Shown piece after piece: positions 9,520 through 17,923 of a stretch of DNA of 64,000 nucleotides. Location of the stretch: assembly GCF_003967355.1 (NCBI RefSeq), contig NZ_BIFH01000027.1:204817-268816 (forward strand). Direction: 5' to 3'. How positions within the stretch are numbered: the first letter of the stretch is position 1; every line of letters starts with the position of its first letter. Made by a program: the position numbers and the translations under genes. Source of the stretch: Embleya hyalina (GTDB lineage: Bacteria > Actinomycetota > Actinomycetes > Streptomycetales > Streptomycetaceae). The notes under the pieces are model-generated. The model was given only the letters and a program-made list of their open reading frames with translations. It was not told the origin of the DNA and made no database searches.

Positions 9520-9855
9520 TCAGTACAGGCCGCCGTGGAACATGTTCATGAACAGTGCGACGGCACTGACGCCGAGCGCGAGCACGGTGACCGCCCGCTC
9601 CTCGGTGGTCGCCGAGAACATCTGGCTGATCAGCCCGGTCACGACACCGGCCAGCGCGGTCCACGCGCCCAGGATGTGCATGTCCTTGAAGAACGCGCAG
9701 ATGCCGGCCACCAGCGCGAACAGCACGACGGCGGCGACCAGCGCGTTCTCGCGCGGATGGGCACGGCCGTCGGAGTTGAGGGTCAGCCGGGGCCGGTGCG
9801 CCCCGGCGGGCGCCGCGGGCGCGGCGGACGCTGTGCGGCGGATCGTATGTGCCAT
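9520..9855 (-). CDS. Small integral membrane protein of unknown function
   Basis: 111 residues. A 35-residue Ala/Pro/Arg-rich cytoplasmic start is followed by three hydrophobic helices ([51 protein letters not shown]). The start ATG at 9853-9855 has GGAGGTGTG before it. Streptomyces genomes carry a similar hypothetical membrane protein between femX and rpsF, so it is a conserved neighbour rather than an insertion. No function can be assigned. Confidence 0.75.
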   Translation of the reverse strand: MAHTIRRTASAAPAAPAGAHRPRLTLNSDGRAHPRENALVAAVVLFALVAGICAFFKDMHILGAWTALAGVVTGLISQMFSATTEERAVTVLALGVSAVALFMNMFHGGLY

Positions 9856-10101
9856 CACACACCTCCGGTGAGTGACTGCGGGACGGACCAATTTGTCCAT
9901 ATATCCATCCCCTGGCGTGACCGGCGTCATGCTCGGATTTCGAGACTGTCTGCCGGTCCGGGTACGCTGTACCGTCCGCTGCACTCTCGGCACCCCCGAG
10001 CGCTTTGTTCGAGGGGCCGCCTTGGCGTGGCGGCGATTACGCAAGCCCTCCTGCCACGGAGATCCCGTGGCCGATCCAGTCCACAGGAGGTGGGTGTTCA
10101 C

Positions 10102-10392
10102 ATGCGTAGCTACGAACTCATGGTCATCCTCGACGCGGACCTCGAAGAGCGCGCGGTCACGCCGCTGCTCGAGCAGTTCCTCAATGTCATCCGCAACGAC
10201 GGTGGCAAGGTCGAGAAGATCGACACGTGGGGCCGTCGTCGGCTCTCGTACGAGATCAAGAAGAAGTCCGAGGGCATCTACGCCGTCGTGGACCTGGCCG
10301 CGGAGCCCGCGACCGTCAAGGAACTCGACCGTCAGATGAACCTCAACGAGTCGGTGCTGCGGACCAAGGTCCTGCGTCCCGACCAGCGCTAG
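10102..10392 (+). CDS. rpsF: 30S ribosomal protein S6
   Basis: 96 residues, the full S6 length, starting [16 protein letters not shown] and including [23 protein letters not shown]. It binds S18 on the platform of the 30S subunit. The start has AGGAGG upstream (10085-10090). It is the first gene of the rpsF-ssb-rpsR-rplI operon. The 246-nt upstream gap contains the operon promoter; I cannot place -10/-35 boxes with confidence. Confidence 0.98.
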   Translation: MRSYELMVILDADLEERAVTPLLEQFLNVIRNDGGKVEKIDTWGRRRLSYEIKKKSEGIYAVVDLAAEPATVKELDRQMNLNESVLRTKVLRPDQR

Positions 10393-10466
10393 TCCGAGCT
10401 CGCGCACCACCAACCGCACCGCACGACGAAACGCAGCACTGCGCTGAAATCAGCGAAGGGGTCAGC

Positions 10467-11069
10467 ATGGCAGGCGAGACCATCATCACTGTTGTCGGGA
10501 ACCTGACTGCCGACCCGGAACTGCGCTTCACGCCCAGCGGTGCCGCCGTCGCGAACTTCACCGTGGCGTCCACGCCGCGCACGTTCGACCGTCAGACGAA
10601 CGAGTGGAAGGACGGCGAAGCGCTGTTCCTCCGCTGTTCGGCCTGGAAGCAGCTGGCCGAGAACGTGGCGGAATCCCTCCAGCGCGGCACGGGCGTCATC
10701 GTCCAGGGCCGGCTGAAGCAGCGGTCCTACGAGACCAAAGAGGGCGAGAAGCGCACCGTCGTGGAGCTCGAGGTCGACGAGATCGGCCCGACCCTGAAGT
10801 GGGCGACCGCCAAGGTCACCAAGGCGAGCCGCGGAGGCGGCGGCCAGGGTGGCTACGGCGGCGGTCAGCAGGGTGGCGGCTACGGCGGTCAGCAGGGCGG
10901 CGGTCAGCAGGGAGGCGGCGGCTACGGCGGTCGTCCCCAGCAGGGCGGTGGCGCACCCGCCGACGACCCGTGGGCCACTCCCGCAGGGGGCGGTCAGCAG
11001 CAGGGCGGCGGCGGCGCGGGGGGCTGGGGTCCCCCGCCGGGCGGCTACTCGGACGAACCCCCCTTCTAG
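10467..11069 (+). CDS. ssb: Single-stranded DNA-binding protein
   Basis: 200 residues. An N-terminal OB fold (1-110: [43 protein letters not shown]) is followed by a Gly/Gln-rich low-complexity linker (about 118-190) and the acidic tip SDEPPF that recruits partner proteins. It protects single-stranded DNA in replication and repair. It is the replication-type SSB co-transcribed with rpsF and rpsR, 74 nt after rpsF. GAAGGGG precedes the ATG. Confidence 0.97.
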   Translation: MAGETIITVVGNLTADPELRFTPSGAAVANFTVASTPRTFDRQTNEWKDGEALFLRCSAWKQLAENVAESLQRGTGVIVQGRLKQRSYETKEGEKRTVVELEVDEIGPTLKWATAKVTKASRGGGGQGGYGGGQQGGGYGGQQGGGQQGGGGYGGRPQQGGGAPADDPWATPAGGGQQQGGGGAGGWGPPPGGYSDEPPF

Positions 11070-11137
11070 GCCGGAGACGGCACAAGGGGCGGGTCGCGAC
11101 CCGAGCTGAAGACTTCTGAAACGATCTGGAGAGCACA

Positions 11138-11374
11138 ATGGCGAAGGCGCCTGCGCGCAAGCCTAAGAAGAAGGTCTGCGTGTTCTGCAAGGAGAAGATC
11201 TCCTATGTGGACTACAAGGACACCAACCTGCTGCGGAAGTTCATTTCCGACCGTGGCAAGATCCGCGCTCGTCGCGTGACCGGTAACTGCACGCAGCACC
11301 AGCGTGACGTCGCCGTGGCCGTCAAGAACAGCCGCGAGATGGCGCTGCTGCCGTACACCAGCACTGCTCGCTGA
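11138..11374 (+). CDS. rpsR: 30S ribosomal protein S18
   Basis: 78 residues, with CVFCKE near the N-terminus and a later Cys in [10 protein letters not shown]. This is the zinc-ligand (C+) form of S18, with [18 protein letters not shown] as the core. It pairs with S6 in the 30S platform. Streptomyces usually carries a second, Cys-free S18 under Zur control elsewhere, so this copy would be the zinc-replete version. Confidence 0.97.
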   Translation: MAKAPARKPKKKVCVFCKEKISYVDYKDTNLLRKFISDRGKIRARRVTGNCTQHQRDVAVAVKNSREMALLPYTSTAR

Positions 11375-11391
11375 GAAAGGGTGATCTTGTC

Positions 11392-11838
11392 ATGAAGCTC
11401 ATCCTCACCCACGAGGTGACCGGTCTCGGTGAGCCCGGCGACATCATCGAGGTCAAGGACGGCTACGGCCGCAACTACCTCATCCCGCGCGGCTACGCGA
11501 TCCGCTGGAGCCGCGGCGGGGAGAAGGACGTGGCGGCCATCCGTCGCGCCCGCAAGGTTCGCGAGATCCGCACGCTCGACCAGGCCACCGAGGTCAAGGG
11601 TCGGCTCGCGGGTCTCAAGGTGACGCTCCAGACGCGCGCCGGCGACACGGGCCGCCTGTTCGGCTCGGTCACCGTCGCGGACGTCGTGGCGGCCATCAAG
11701 GCCGCCGGCGGTCCGGACATCGACAAGCGGCGCGTCGAGATCGGTACTCCGATCAAGACCGTCGGGTCGCACCGCATCACGGTTCGCCTCCACCAGGAGG
11801 TGTCGGCCGCGCTCGACCTCGACGTCGTGCCCGCCTGA
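11392..11838 (+). CDS. rplI: 50S ribosomal protein L9
   Basis: 148 residues with the standard start [36 protein letters not shown], a long connecting helix and a C-terminal globular domain ending [15 protein letters not shown]. It is the last gene of the operon, 17 nt after rpsR, and is followed by a terminator. Confidence 0.98.
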   Translation: MKLILTHEVTGLGEPGDIIEVKDGYGRNYLIPRGYAIRWSRGGEKDVAAIRRARKVREIRTLDQATEVKGRLAGLKVTLQTRAGDTGRLFGSVTVADVVAAIKAAGGPDIDKRRVEIGTPIKTVGSHRITVRLHQEVSAALDLDVVPA

Positions 11839-11849
11839 CCCGAATCACC

Positions 11850-11886
11850 CGAACGGCCCGACCCCCTTGCGGGATCGGGCCGTTCG
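11850..11886 (+). terminator. Terminator of the rpsF-rplI operon
   Basis: 12-bp stem (11850-11861 with 11875-11886), then GCGTTTT. It lies 12 nt after the rplI stop and isolates the ribosomal operon from the accessory operon that begins at 11997. Confidence 0.8.
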
Positions 11887-11996
11887 GCGTTTTCCGAGTA
11901 CCGAATGAGTAGTGGTACTCATGTCCCGCCCACCCCCCGAGGCCCAGTCTGGGAGCACACGCCGGGCGGACCGGCCGGGCAAAGGGGCGGGCGGTC

Positions 11997-13568
11997 ATGG
12001 CCAGATTCATCCGACAGTGGTTGCTGCGCGTGGTCAGCTTCGCGCTGACCGGGCTGTATCAGCTCTACCGGGTCCATCCGGTGGTGTGGCGCTGGACCGC
12101 CACCCACTATCGGCCGTGGATGCAGCGGTTCGCCCGCCGACACGCGTGGATGACCTGCCAGTTCGCCGCGCTCGACGTGCCCGCCTACCGCGACTTCCTG
12201 CGCCGACACCGGTGGCGCTTCCGCTGGTTCGACCTCGCTTCGTATCCGGAGACGTCCAAGGAGAACTACGTCAAGGCGTATCCCGAGGACAGCCGCTGCT
12301 GGTTGGGCGCCCTGGAGGTGGCCGGGACGGTGGTGGACGAGTCGTCGGGCTCCTCCGGGACGCCGCACAACTGGCTGCGCTCGCGCCGCGAACTCAAGTC
12401 GGTGCACCGCAACGTGGCCGGCTACACGTCGATGGTCTTTCCCCGGCGCAAGCTGTTCGTGATCAACGCCTACTCGATGGGCGCGTGGGCGACCGGCACC
12501 AACACCGGCATCGCGATGGCGCGGGTGGCGATGGTGAAGAACACCGGCCCCGACATCGACAAGATCGTGGACACGCTGCGCCACTTCGGGCCGCGCTTCA
12601 CCTACCTGGTCACCGCGTACCCGCCGTTCCTCAAGCACCTGCGCGACCGGCTGGACGCGGACGGCTTCGACTGGACCCGGCACCGGATGTACGGCTTCGT
12701 CGGCGGCGAGGGCATGACCGAGGCGCTGCGCGACTACCTGGAGGAGCGCTTCGTCAAGGTGCGCTCCGGCTACGGTGCCTCCGACCTGACGATAGGGATG
12801 GCCGGCGAGAGCGACGCGACGGTGTGGCTGCGCAAGCGGCTGCTGACCGACGAGCGGCTGCGCACCCGGATGCTGGGGCCGGACGAGGGCCGGGTGCCGA
12901 TGGTGTTCCAGTACAACCCGCTGGAGACCTACCTGGAGACCAACGCCGAGGACGAGGTGATCTGCACGATCAACTCGACCGCGGTGATGAGTCCGAAGGT
13001 GCGCTACAACATCGGCGACGAGGGCCGGTTGCTGACCTTCCCGGAGGTCGAGGAGATGATCCGGCCGGACCGCGAGGCGTGGGCCGACTGGGAGCGCGCG
13101 GCGCGAGTGGAGGGCATGCGGCTGCCGCTGCTGCTGCTGTTCGGTCGCAAGGACAGCACGATCTCCTACATGGGCGCGAACATCTATCCGCAGGACGTCG
13201 AGTACGGGCTCTACCGGGACAACCCGATGGCGGCGCACCTGGAGGGGTTCTGCCTGACCGTCGACGAGTACGCCGACCTGGAGAGCCGTCCGGTGGTCAA
13301 CCTGCAACTGCGCGACGGGGCCTCGCTGGACGAGGCGGATCGGGAAAGGCTCGCCCTGGTGTGCCGGGAGGGCGTGGTGCGGCACCTGGCCCGGGTCAGC
13401 CGGGACTTCGCGCAGTCGCTCGCGGAGGATCCGACGGCGGCCGATGTACGGGTGCTGGTGCACGACTTCCGGACCGGGCCGTTCCTGCGCGGCACCACCC
13501 GGATCAAGAACGTCTATCTCGTCGAACCCGGGGAAACCGTGGAATCCGTGGAAGGGAAGCAGCGATGA
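11997..13568 (+). CDS. PaaK/CapK-like adenylate-forming ligase (phenylacetate-CoA ligase family)
   Basis: 523 residues. It carries the ANL superfamily signatures: SSGSSGTP near 116-123 (phosphate loop), YGASDLTIG in the middle (aryl/AMP pocket region), YNIGDEGRLL, GRKDSTISYMGANIYPQDVEYGL, and TRIKNVYLV near the C-terminus where the A10 lysine sits. Such proteins activate a carboxylic acid as acyl-adenylate, usually passing it to CoA. A 50-residue basic/hydrophobic extension (IRQWLLRVVSFALTGLYQLY) precedes the ligase domain and may associate with the membrane. It is the first gene of a four-gene operon, and its TGA overlaps the next ATG by 4 nt. The substrate is unknown; CapK-like capsule or lipid roles are an alternative. 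Confidence 0.8.
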   Translation: MARFIRQWLLRVVSFALTGLYQLYRVHPVVWRWTATHYRPWMQRFARRHAWMTCQFAALDVPAYRDFLRRHRWRFRWFDLASYPETSKENYVKAYPEDSRCWLGALEVAGTVVDESSGSSGTPHNWLRSRRELKSVHRNVAGYTSMVFPRRKLFVINAYSMGAWATGTNTGIAMARVAMVKNTGPDIDKIVDTLRHFGPRFTYLVTAYPPFLKHLRDRLDADGFDWTRHRMYGFVGGEGMTEALRDYLEERFVKVRSGYGASDLTIGMAGESDATVWLRKRLLTDERLRTRMLGPDEGRVPMVFQYNPLETYLETNAEDEVICTINSTAVMSPKVRYNIGDEGRLLTFPEVEEMIRPDREAWADWERAARVEGMRLPLLLLFGRKDSTISYMGANIYPQDVEYGLYRDNPMAAHLEGFCLTVDEYADLESRPVVNLQLRDGASLDEADRERLALVCREGVVRHLARVSRDFAQSLAEDPTAADVRVLVHDFRTGPFLRGTTRIKNVYLVEPGETVESVEGKQR

Positions 13569-14023
13569 GGACCACCGATTTCTCGGCGGCGCCGCCGCAG
13601 GCGCGAGGCGAGGCGATGTTCATCGGGGCCACGCACTACAGCGGTCCGCGTTCGCTGCTCTCGCTGGCCCGGCCGTGGTTGCGGATGGTGCGCACGATGA
13701 AGCGCATGGACGGCTACCGCTGGCACAAGGTCTATCTACAGGGGCCGTTCACGCTGGGCACCATCGCGGTGTTCGCCGACCGCGAGGCGCTGATGCGGTT
13801 CGCCCGCACGAGCGCGCACCGCGATCTGATGTGCTGGATGACCGACCGGGGCGAGCGCAACGGCACGGCGGGGTTCATCCGGATCTTCGACGCGCAGCCC
13901 GGCGGGTACAGCAACGGCGAGTGGCGGGCCGAGGGGCGCGAGATGGCGCACATCGAGGAGTTCACCCCGATCGGCCGCGAGGAGAGCGGCCCGCCGGTGC
14001 ACCGGAAGGCGAAGAGGTCGTGA
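13565..14023 (+). CDS. Small protein, probable dimeric alpha/beta-barrel (monooxygenase-like)
   Basis: 152 residues. The body FIGATHYSGPRSLLSLARPWLRMVRTMKRM... continues to GTIAVFADREALMRFARTSAHRDLM and ends GGYSNGEWRAEGREMAHIEEF. The beta-strand/two-helix/beta-strand pattern with ADREALMRFARTSAHRDL resembles ABM and spheroidene-monooxygenase-like dimeric barrels. I see no metal- or flavin-binding motif, so the catalytic claim is weak; it might be a cyclase or an accessory protein. Its ATG overlaps the stop of the ligase gene and its TGA overlaps the GTG of the next, which indicates translational coupling. Confidence 0.6.
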   Translation: MRTTDFSAAPPQARGEAMFIGATHYSGPRSLLSLARPWLRMVRTMKRMDGYRWHKVYLQGPFTLGTIAVFADREALMRFARTSAHRDLMCWMTDRGERNGTAGFIRIFDAQPGGYSNGEWRAEGREMAHIEEFTPIGREESGPPVHRKAKRS

Positions 14024-15132
14024 CGCTCACCGTGGAGCGGGTCGGGTCCCGGCGCGCGCTGCGCGACTTCTGCGCGTTGCCGATGCGGCTGCACCCGAGG
14101 GAGCGCTATGTGCCGGTGCCGCGCGATCAGGTGCGGCGGTGGGCGCGGGCGGGGATCGAGCTGTATCTGGTGCGTGATCGGGCCGGGCGGGTGGTGGGGC
14201 GCACCTGTACGCACACCGAGGCGCGGTTCGACGCCAAGCTGGGCGGGCGGCATCAGCTGTTCGGGCTCACCGAGTTCGCCGAGGACCCGGCGGTGTTCGC
14301 CCGGCTGGTCGAGCTGATCGAGGAGCGCGCCGCGCGGGCGGGGGCGGACAGCCTGTTCGGGCCGGTGGCGCTGTTGCCGAACCAGACCGGCGGGGTGATC
14401 ACGTCGGGGTTCACCGAGCGCGGCTTCGTGGACTCGGCGTGGAATCCGGCGCGGTATCCGGAGACCTACGAACGGGCCGGATTCGCCCGGAGGTTCTCGG
14501 CGTCGACGTGGATCTGTCCGGGGTTGACCGAGCGGGTGGACGATCCGGCGGCGACGTACGTGTTCGACGACGCGCGGATCGCCGCCGAGCAACTGGTGAT
14601 CCGGCGCGGATCGCGGCGTCGGTTGGCCGAGCAACTGCCGATCCTGCACACGATGTTGAACGCGAGCTTCGCGCAGCTGGGCTACTACACGCCGATCACC
14701 CTGGACGAACTGCGGGCGCAGACCGATGGGTTGGCGTATCTGCTGGACGAGTCGCTGCTGTTGTGGCTGGAGCGGGCCGGCGAACCGGTCGCGTTCACCC
14801 TCGCGGTGCCGGACATCTCGGAGTTCCTGATCCGGATCCGCGGCGATCTGCACCCGGGCAACCGGGTGCGGCTGCTGGCGACGCGGGGGCGGTATCGCCG
14901 GGAGGCGGTGTTGATCATCAAGGGCACGGTGCCCGGGGCCCAGGGGCGCGGTTATCTCACCCTGCTCGCGCGGGAGCAGTATCGGGCGCTGCGCGCGGGC
15001 GGCTACGACACGTTGCGCAGCACGTGGGTCGAGGACGACAACGGGGCGTCGGCGGCGCAGTATCGCCGGATCGGCGGGCGGGAGCTGCACGGGCACACCT
15101 TCTACGCGAAGCCGGTCGGGAGCGCCCGATGA
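14020..15132 (+). CDS. GNAT-fold acyltransferase-like protein (YghO-like)
   Basis: 370 residues, starting at GTG 14020-14022 (VTLTVERVGSRRALRDF) with a 4-nt overlap of the preceding gene. The first half (FCALPMRLHPRERYVPVPRD, then LFGLTEFAEDPAVFARLVELIEERA, GADSLFGPVALLPNQTGGV, WNPARYPETYERAGF) follows the layout of the YghO-like GNAT proteins. The second half has a fuller GNAT core, IIKGTVPGAQGRGYLTLLAREQYRALR with a V-P-x-x-Q-G-R-G-Y acyl-CoA loop, and ends WVEDDNGASAAQYRRIGGRE. It is therefore a tandem GNAT that could transfer an acyl group, for example the product of the upstream ligase, onto an amine. The substrate is unknown. Confidence 0.7.
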   Translation: MTLTVERVGSRRALRDFCALPMRLHPRERYVPVPRDQVRRWARAGIELYLVRDRAGRVVGRTCTHTEARFDAKLGGRHQLFGLTEFAEDPAVFARLVELIEERAARAGADSLFGPVALLPNQTGGVITSGFTERGFVDSAWNPARYPETYERAGFARRFSASTWICPGLTERVDDPAATYVFDDARIAAEQLVIRRGSRRRLAEQLPILHTMLNASFAQLGYYTPITLDELRAQTDGLAYLLDESLLLWLERAGEPVAFTLAVPDISEFLIRIRGDLHPGNRVRLLATRGRYRREAVLIIKGTVPGAQGRGYLTLLAREQYRALRAGGYDTLRSTWVEDDNGASAAQYRRIGGRELHGHTFYAKPVGSAR

Positions 15133-16091
15133 GCACCGAACTCGCGGATCTGCTCCGGCTGGCCGGGCGGGCGCCGAGCGCGCACAACACCCAGCCGTGG
15201 ACGGTGGCGCCGAGTGGAGCCCTGGGCTACGCGCTGTCCTGGGATCCGGCGCGGGCGTTGCCGGTCGGCGATCCCGGGCGGCGGGACCTGTTCCTGGGGC
15301 TGGGGGCGTTCGTGGAGGCGTTCTCGATCGCCTCGGCGGCGCTGGGGGTGCCGTTGCGGGTGGAGTACGCGGGGACGCCGGAGCGGGGGCGCGGGGTGGT
15401 GGCCCGGTTCGTCCGGGCGGACGAGTGTTATCGCACGTCGTTCACGGCGGCGGAGTTGACCGGGCGGCGCAGTGCGCGGGGGGCGTACGAGCCGGGGGTG
15501 TTGCCGGACGCGGTGTTCGCGGAGGCGGCGGGAGCGTTCGCCGGGTCGGCGGGTCTGTGGCGGGGCGGGACCCGGACGCTGGCGCCGCTGCTCGACGAGG
15601 CGGATCGCTGGATGTTCGCGGATCCGGCGCTGGTCGGCGAGTTGCGCCGGTGGTTGCGGTTGCGGGCGGGGCGGGCGCCGGCGCGGGACGGGTTGACCGG
15701 GCGGGCGTTGGCGTTGTCCGGGGTGGAGGCGCGGGCGCTGCACGCGGTGTTGCGGCCGGGGGCGTATCGGGTGTTGCGGCCGGTCGGGTTGGCGCGGGTG
15801 CTGGCGGCGTCCTCGCGGGGGGTGTTGCGCTACGACGGGAGTGTGCTGGTGGTGACGGCGCCGGCCGCGCCCGGGGATCCGGCCGAGCTGCTGGAGTCGG
15901 GGCGGGGGTTGTTCCGGTGTTGGCTGACCCTGGCCCGGCACGGCTACGCGACGCATCCGCTCAGTCAGCTGATCGACTGCGCGCGGACGGCCGAGGAGGT
16001 GGCGGGTCTGGTGGGGGCGGTGCCGTTGGCGGTGTTCCGGGTGGGGCGGCCGGTGGGCGAGCCGGTGCGGTCGGGGCGGTTGACGGACTGA
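15129..16091 (+). CDS. Nitroreductase family (Acg-like) flavoprotein
   Basis: 320 residues. The start has the diagnostic RLAGRAPSAHNTQPW motif, where FMN-binding residues of the nitroreductase fold lie, and the end has HGYATHPLSQLIDC with AVFRVGRP, as in Acg-type actinobacterial nitroreductases. These are FMN proteins that reduce or oxidise small organic substrates; some lack activity and merely bind flavin. ATG 15129-15131 overlaps the GNAT stop by 4 nt. It is the last gene of the operon. Codon use is odd: many TTG, GTG, GCG and GGG codons in place of the C-ending codons preferred by neighbours. Confidence 0.75.
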   Translation: MSTELADLLRLAGRAPSAHNTQPWTVAPSGALGYALSWDPARALPVGDPGRRDLFLGLGAFVEAFSIASAALGVPLRVEYAGTPERGRGVVARFVRADECYRTSFTAAELTGRRSARGAYEPGVLPDAVFAEAAGAFAGSAGLWRGGTRTLAPLLDEADRWMFADPALVGELRRWLRLRAGRAPARDGLTGRALALSGVEARALHAVLRPGAYRVLRPVGLARVLAASSRGVLRYDGSVLVVTAPAAPGDPAELLESGRGLFRCWLTLARHGYATHPLSQLIDCARTAEEVAGLVGAVPLAVFRVGRPVGEPVRSGRLTD

Positions 16092-16163
16092 GCGGGCGGG
16101 GGCGGGCAGGTTCGGGCGGGTCGTGACATCGCCCGGCGAGAGTGGTGGCGTCGGCTTGCCTTG

Positions 16164-16180
16164 ATACCCCCTAGGGGTAT
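16164..16180. promoter_or_regulatory. CsoR-type copper operator
   Basis: ATACCCCCTAGGGGTAT is a perfect inverted repeat (ATACCCC-CTA-GGGGTAT) 57 nt upstream of the CopZ-like gene. It matches the C-run/G-run operator bound by Cu(I)-sensing CsoR in Streptomyces. No csoR gene is in the window, so the repressor would act in trans. Confidence 0.85.
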
Positions 16181-16236
16181 AACTTCGTGATCGTGGAGCC
16201 GACGATGGTCTCCGCGTCGAGGAAAGGATCACCGTC

Positions 16237-16446
16237 ATGAGCACCGCCACCTTCACCGTCAGCGGGATGACCTGCGGTCACTGCGTGTCCTCCGTCACCG
16301 AGGAGGTCTCCGAGGTGGCGGGCGTGACCGACGTCGCGGTCGAACTGGCCTCGGGTCTGGTCACCGTGACCTCGGCGCAGCCGGTGGACCCCGACGCGGT
16401 GCGCGCGGCCGTCGTCGAGGCGGGCTACGAGGTCGTCGGAGCGTGA
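16237..16446 (+). CDS. copZ: CopZ-like copper chaperone (HMA domain)
   Basis: 69 residues, a single heavy-metal-associated domain with GMTCGHC (Cys13, Cys16) as the Cu(I) site and the beta-alpha-beta pattern VSSVTEEVSEVAGVTDVAVELASGLVTV. It should bind cytosolic Cu(I) and hand it to a CopA-type ATPase or to CsoR. No P-type ATPase lies next to it, which is unusual; the pump must be elsewhere. The start has GAAAGGA upstream. It is controlled by the CsoR-type operator at 16164-16180. Confidence 0.92.
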   Translation: MSTATFTVSGMTCGHCVSSVTEEVSEVAGVTDVAVELASGLVTVTSAQPVDPDAVRAAVVEAGYEVVGA

Positions 16447-16509
16447 GGCGAGGCCGTCCCGTCGGTCGAACCGGCGGGACGGCGGGATCGCCTTCGTGGA
16501 TCGGCGCGC

Positions 16510-17910
16510 TCAGCGGCGGCCGGTCACCAGCCACGCGTCGGCGCGGACCCGATGGCCGAGCAGGATCACGCGGGCGAGCATGAAGGTGCCGATCGCCCAC
16601 CACCACATCGCGATCAGGCCGCCGCCGAGGGCGAGCACCGTGCCCAGGACCGCGCCGAACGCGGCCAGCACGAGGGGCATGGTGAGCGCCAGATAGCGCC
16701 CGTCGCCCGCGCCGATCAGCACCCCGTCCAGGACGAACACCGCGGCGGCCACCGGCTGGAGCGCCGCGACCGCGAGCAGCGTGCCGGCCAGCAGGTGGCG
16801 CACCGCCGGGTCGGCCGTGAACAGCGGGATGTACAGCGGACGCGCGGCGATCACCACGATCGCGAACAGCGCCCCCGTCCACACCCCCCACACCAGCATC
16901 CGGCGGGTGGCGGCGCGGGCGCCGGTCGCGTCGCCCGCGCCCAGGGCCCGGCCGACGATGGCCTGGGCGGCGATCGCGAGGGCGTCGAGGGCGAAGGCGA
17001 GGAAGGTCCACACCTGCCAGGCGACCTGGTGGGTGGCGATCGAGGTGTCGCCCATCCGGGTCGCCGCGACGGTGGCGCCGATCAGGATCGCGCGCAGGCT
17101 CACGGTGCGCACGAACAGCGGTGCGCCGGCGCCGGCGGACGCGCGGATGCCGGCGAGGTCGGGGCGCAGCGAGGCGCCGTGCCGACGGGCGCCGCGCACG
17201 ACGGTGACGAGGTAGACCGCGGCCATGCCGGTCTGGGCGATCACCGTGCCCCACGCGGATCCGGCGATCCCCCAGTGCAGGCCGTACACGAAGCCGAGGT
17301 TGAGCAGCAGGTTGGCGGTGAAGCCGAGAACGGCCACCAGGAGCGGGGTGCGGGTGTCCTGGAGGCCGCGCAGCACGCCGGTGGCGGCCAGCACGATCAG
17401 CATCGCCGGCACGCCGAGCGAGCCGATCCGCAGGTAGGTCACCGCGTGCGGGGTCGCGCTGTCGGAGGCGCCGAAGGCGGCGACGATCCACGGGGCGGTG
17501 ACCAGGCCGACCACCGTCAGCGCGAGGCCGAGCAGCGCGGCGAGCCAGACGCCGTCCAGGCCCTGGCGGATCGCGGCACGCGGGTCGCCGGCGCCGAGCA
17601 GCCGGGCGACGGCGGCGGTGGTCGCGTAGGCGAGGAACACGCACAGGTTGACCAGGGTGGTCAGCATCGCGCCCGCGACGCCGAGTCCGGCCAGCTGCGG
17701 GGTGCCAAGGCGGCCGACGATCGCCGAGTCGACGAGCACGAACAGCGGCTCGGCGACGAGGGCGAAGAACGCCGGGACGGCCAGCCGCAGGATGTCGCGG
17801 TCGTGCGCGCGGGGCCGGGGGGCGGGGGTGGGCGCGCTGTCGGGTGCCGGCACGAGCGGCTGTGGATCGGTCGCCGGAGGGTTCGTCGGCGAGGAGGGGG
17901 TGGACGGCAC
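16510..17910 (-). CDS. MATE family efflux transporter
   Basis: 466 residues from the GTG at 17908-17910 (VPSTPSSPTNPPATD). After a Pro/Ala-rich cytoplasmic leader come 12 hydrophobic helices, beginning LAVPAFFALVAEPLFVLVDSAIVGRLG, the MATE/DinF signature. The middle has the second-repeat start GAPLFVRTVSLRAILIGATVAATRMGDTSIATHQVAWQ. It exports cationic drugs or metabolites by Na+ or H+ antiport. In-frame upstream starts (GTG at 17931, TTG at 18024) exist, and no start has a clear Shine-Dalgarno. A MATE gene upstream of dnaB is conserved in Streptomyces. Confidence 0.88.
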   Translation of the reverse strand: MPSTPSSPTNPPATDPQPLVPAPDSAPTPAPRPRAHDRDILRLAVPAFFALVAEPLFVLVDSAIVGRLGTPQLAGLGVAGAMLTTLVNLCVFLAYATTAAVARLLGAGDPRAAIRQGLDGVWLAALLGLALTVVGLVTAPWIVAAFGASDSATPHAVTYLRIGSLGVPAMLIVLAATGVLRGLQDTRTPLLVAVLGFTANLLLNLGFVYGLHWGIAGSAWGTVIAQTGMAAVYLVTVVRGARRHGASLRPDLAGIRASAGAGAPLFVRTVSLRAILIGATVAATRMGDTSIATHQVAWQVWTFLAFALDALAIAAQAIVGRALGAGDATGARAATRRMLVWGVWTGALFAIVVIAARPLYIPLFTADPAVRHLLAGTLLAVAALQPVAAAVFVLDGVLIGAGDGRYLALTMPLVLAAFGAVLGTVLALGGGLIAMWWWAIGTFMLARVILLGHRVRADAWLVTGRR

Positions 17911-17923
17911 CCGTCCACGGTAG

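Noticed and set aside
10816..11190. Open frames opposite the ssb Gly-rich tail
   Set aside because: They are by-products of the GGC/CAG-rich repeats in ssb and overlap the rpsR start.
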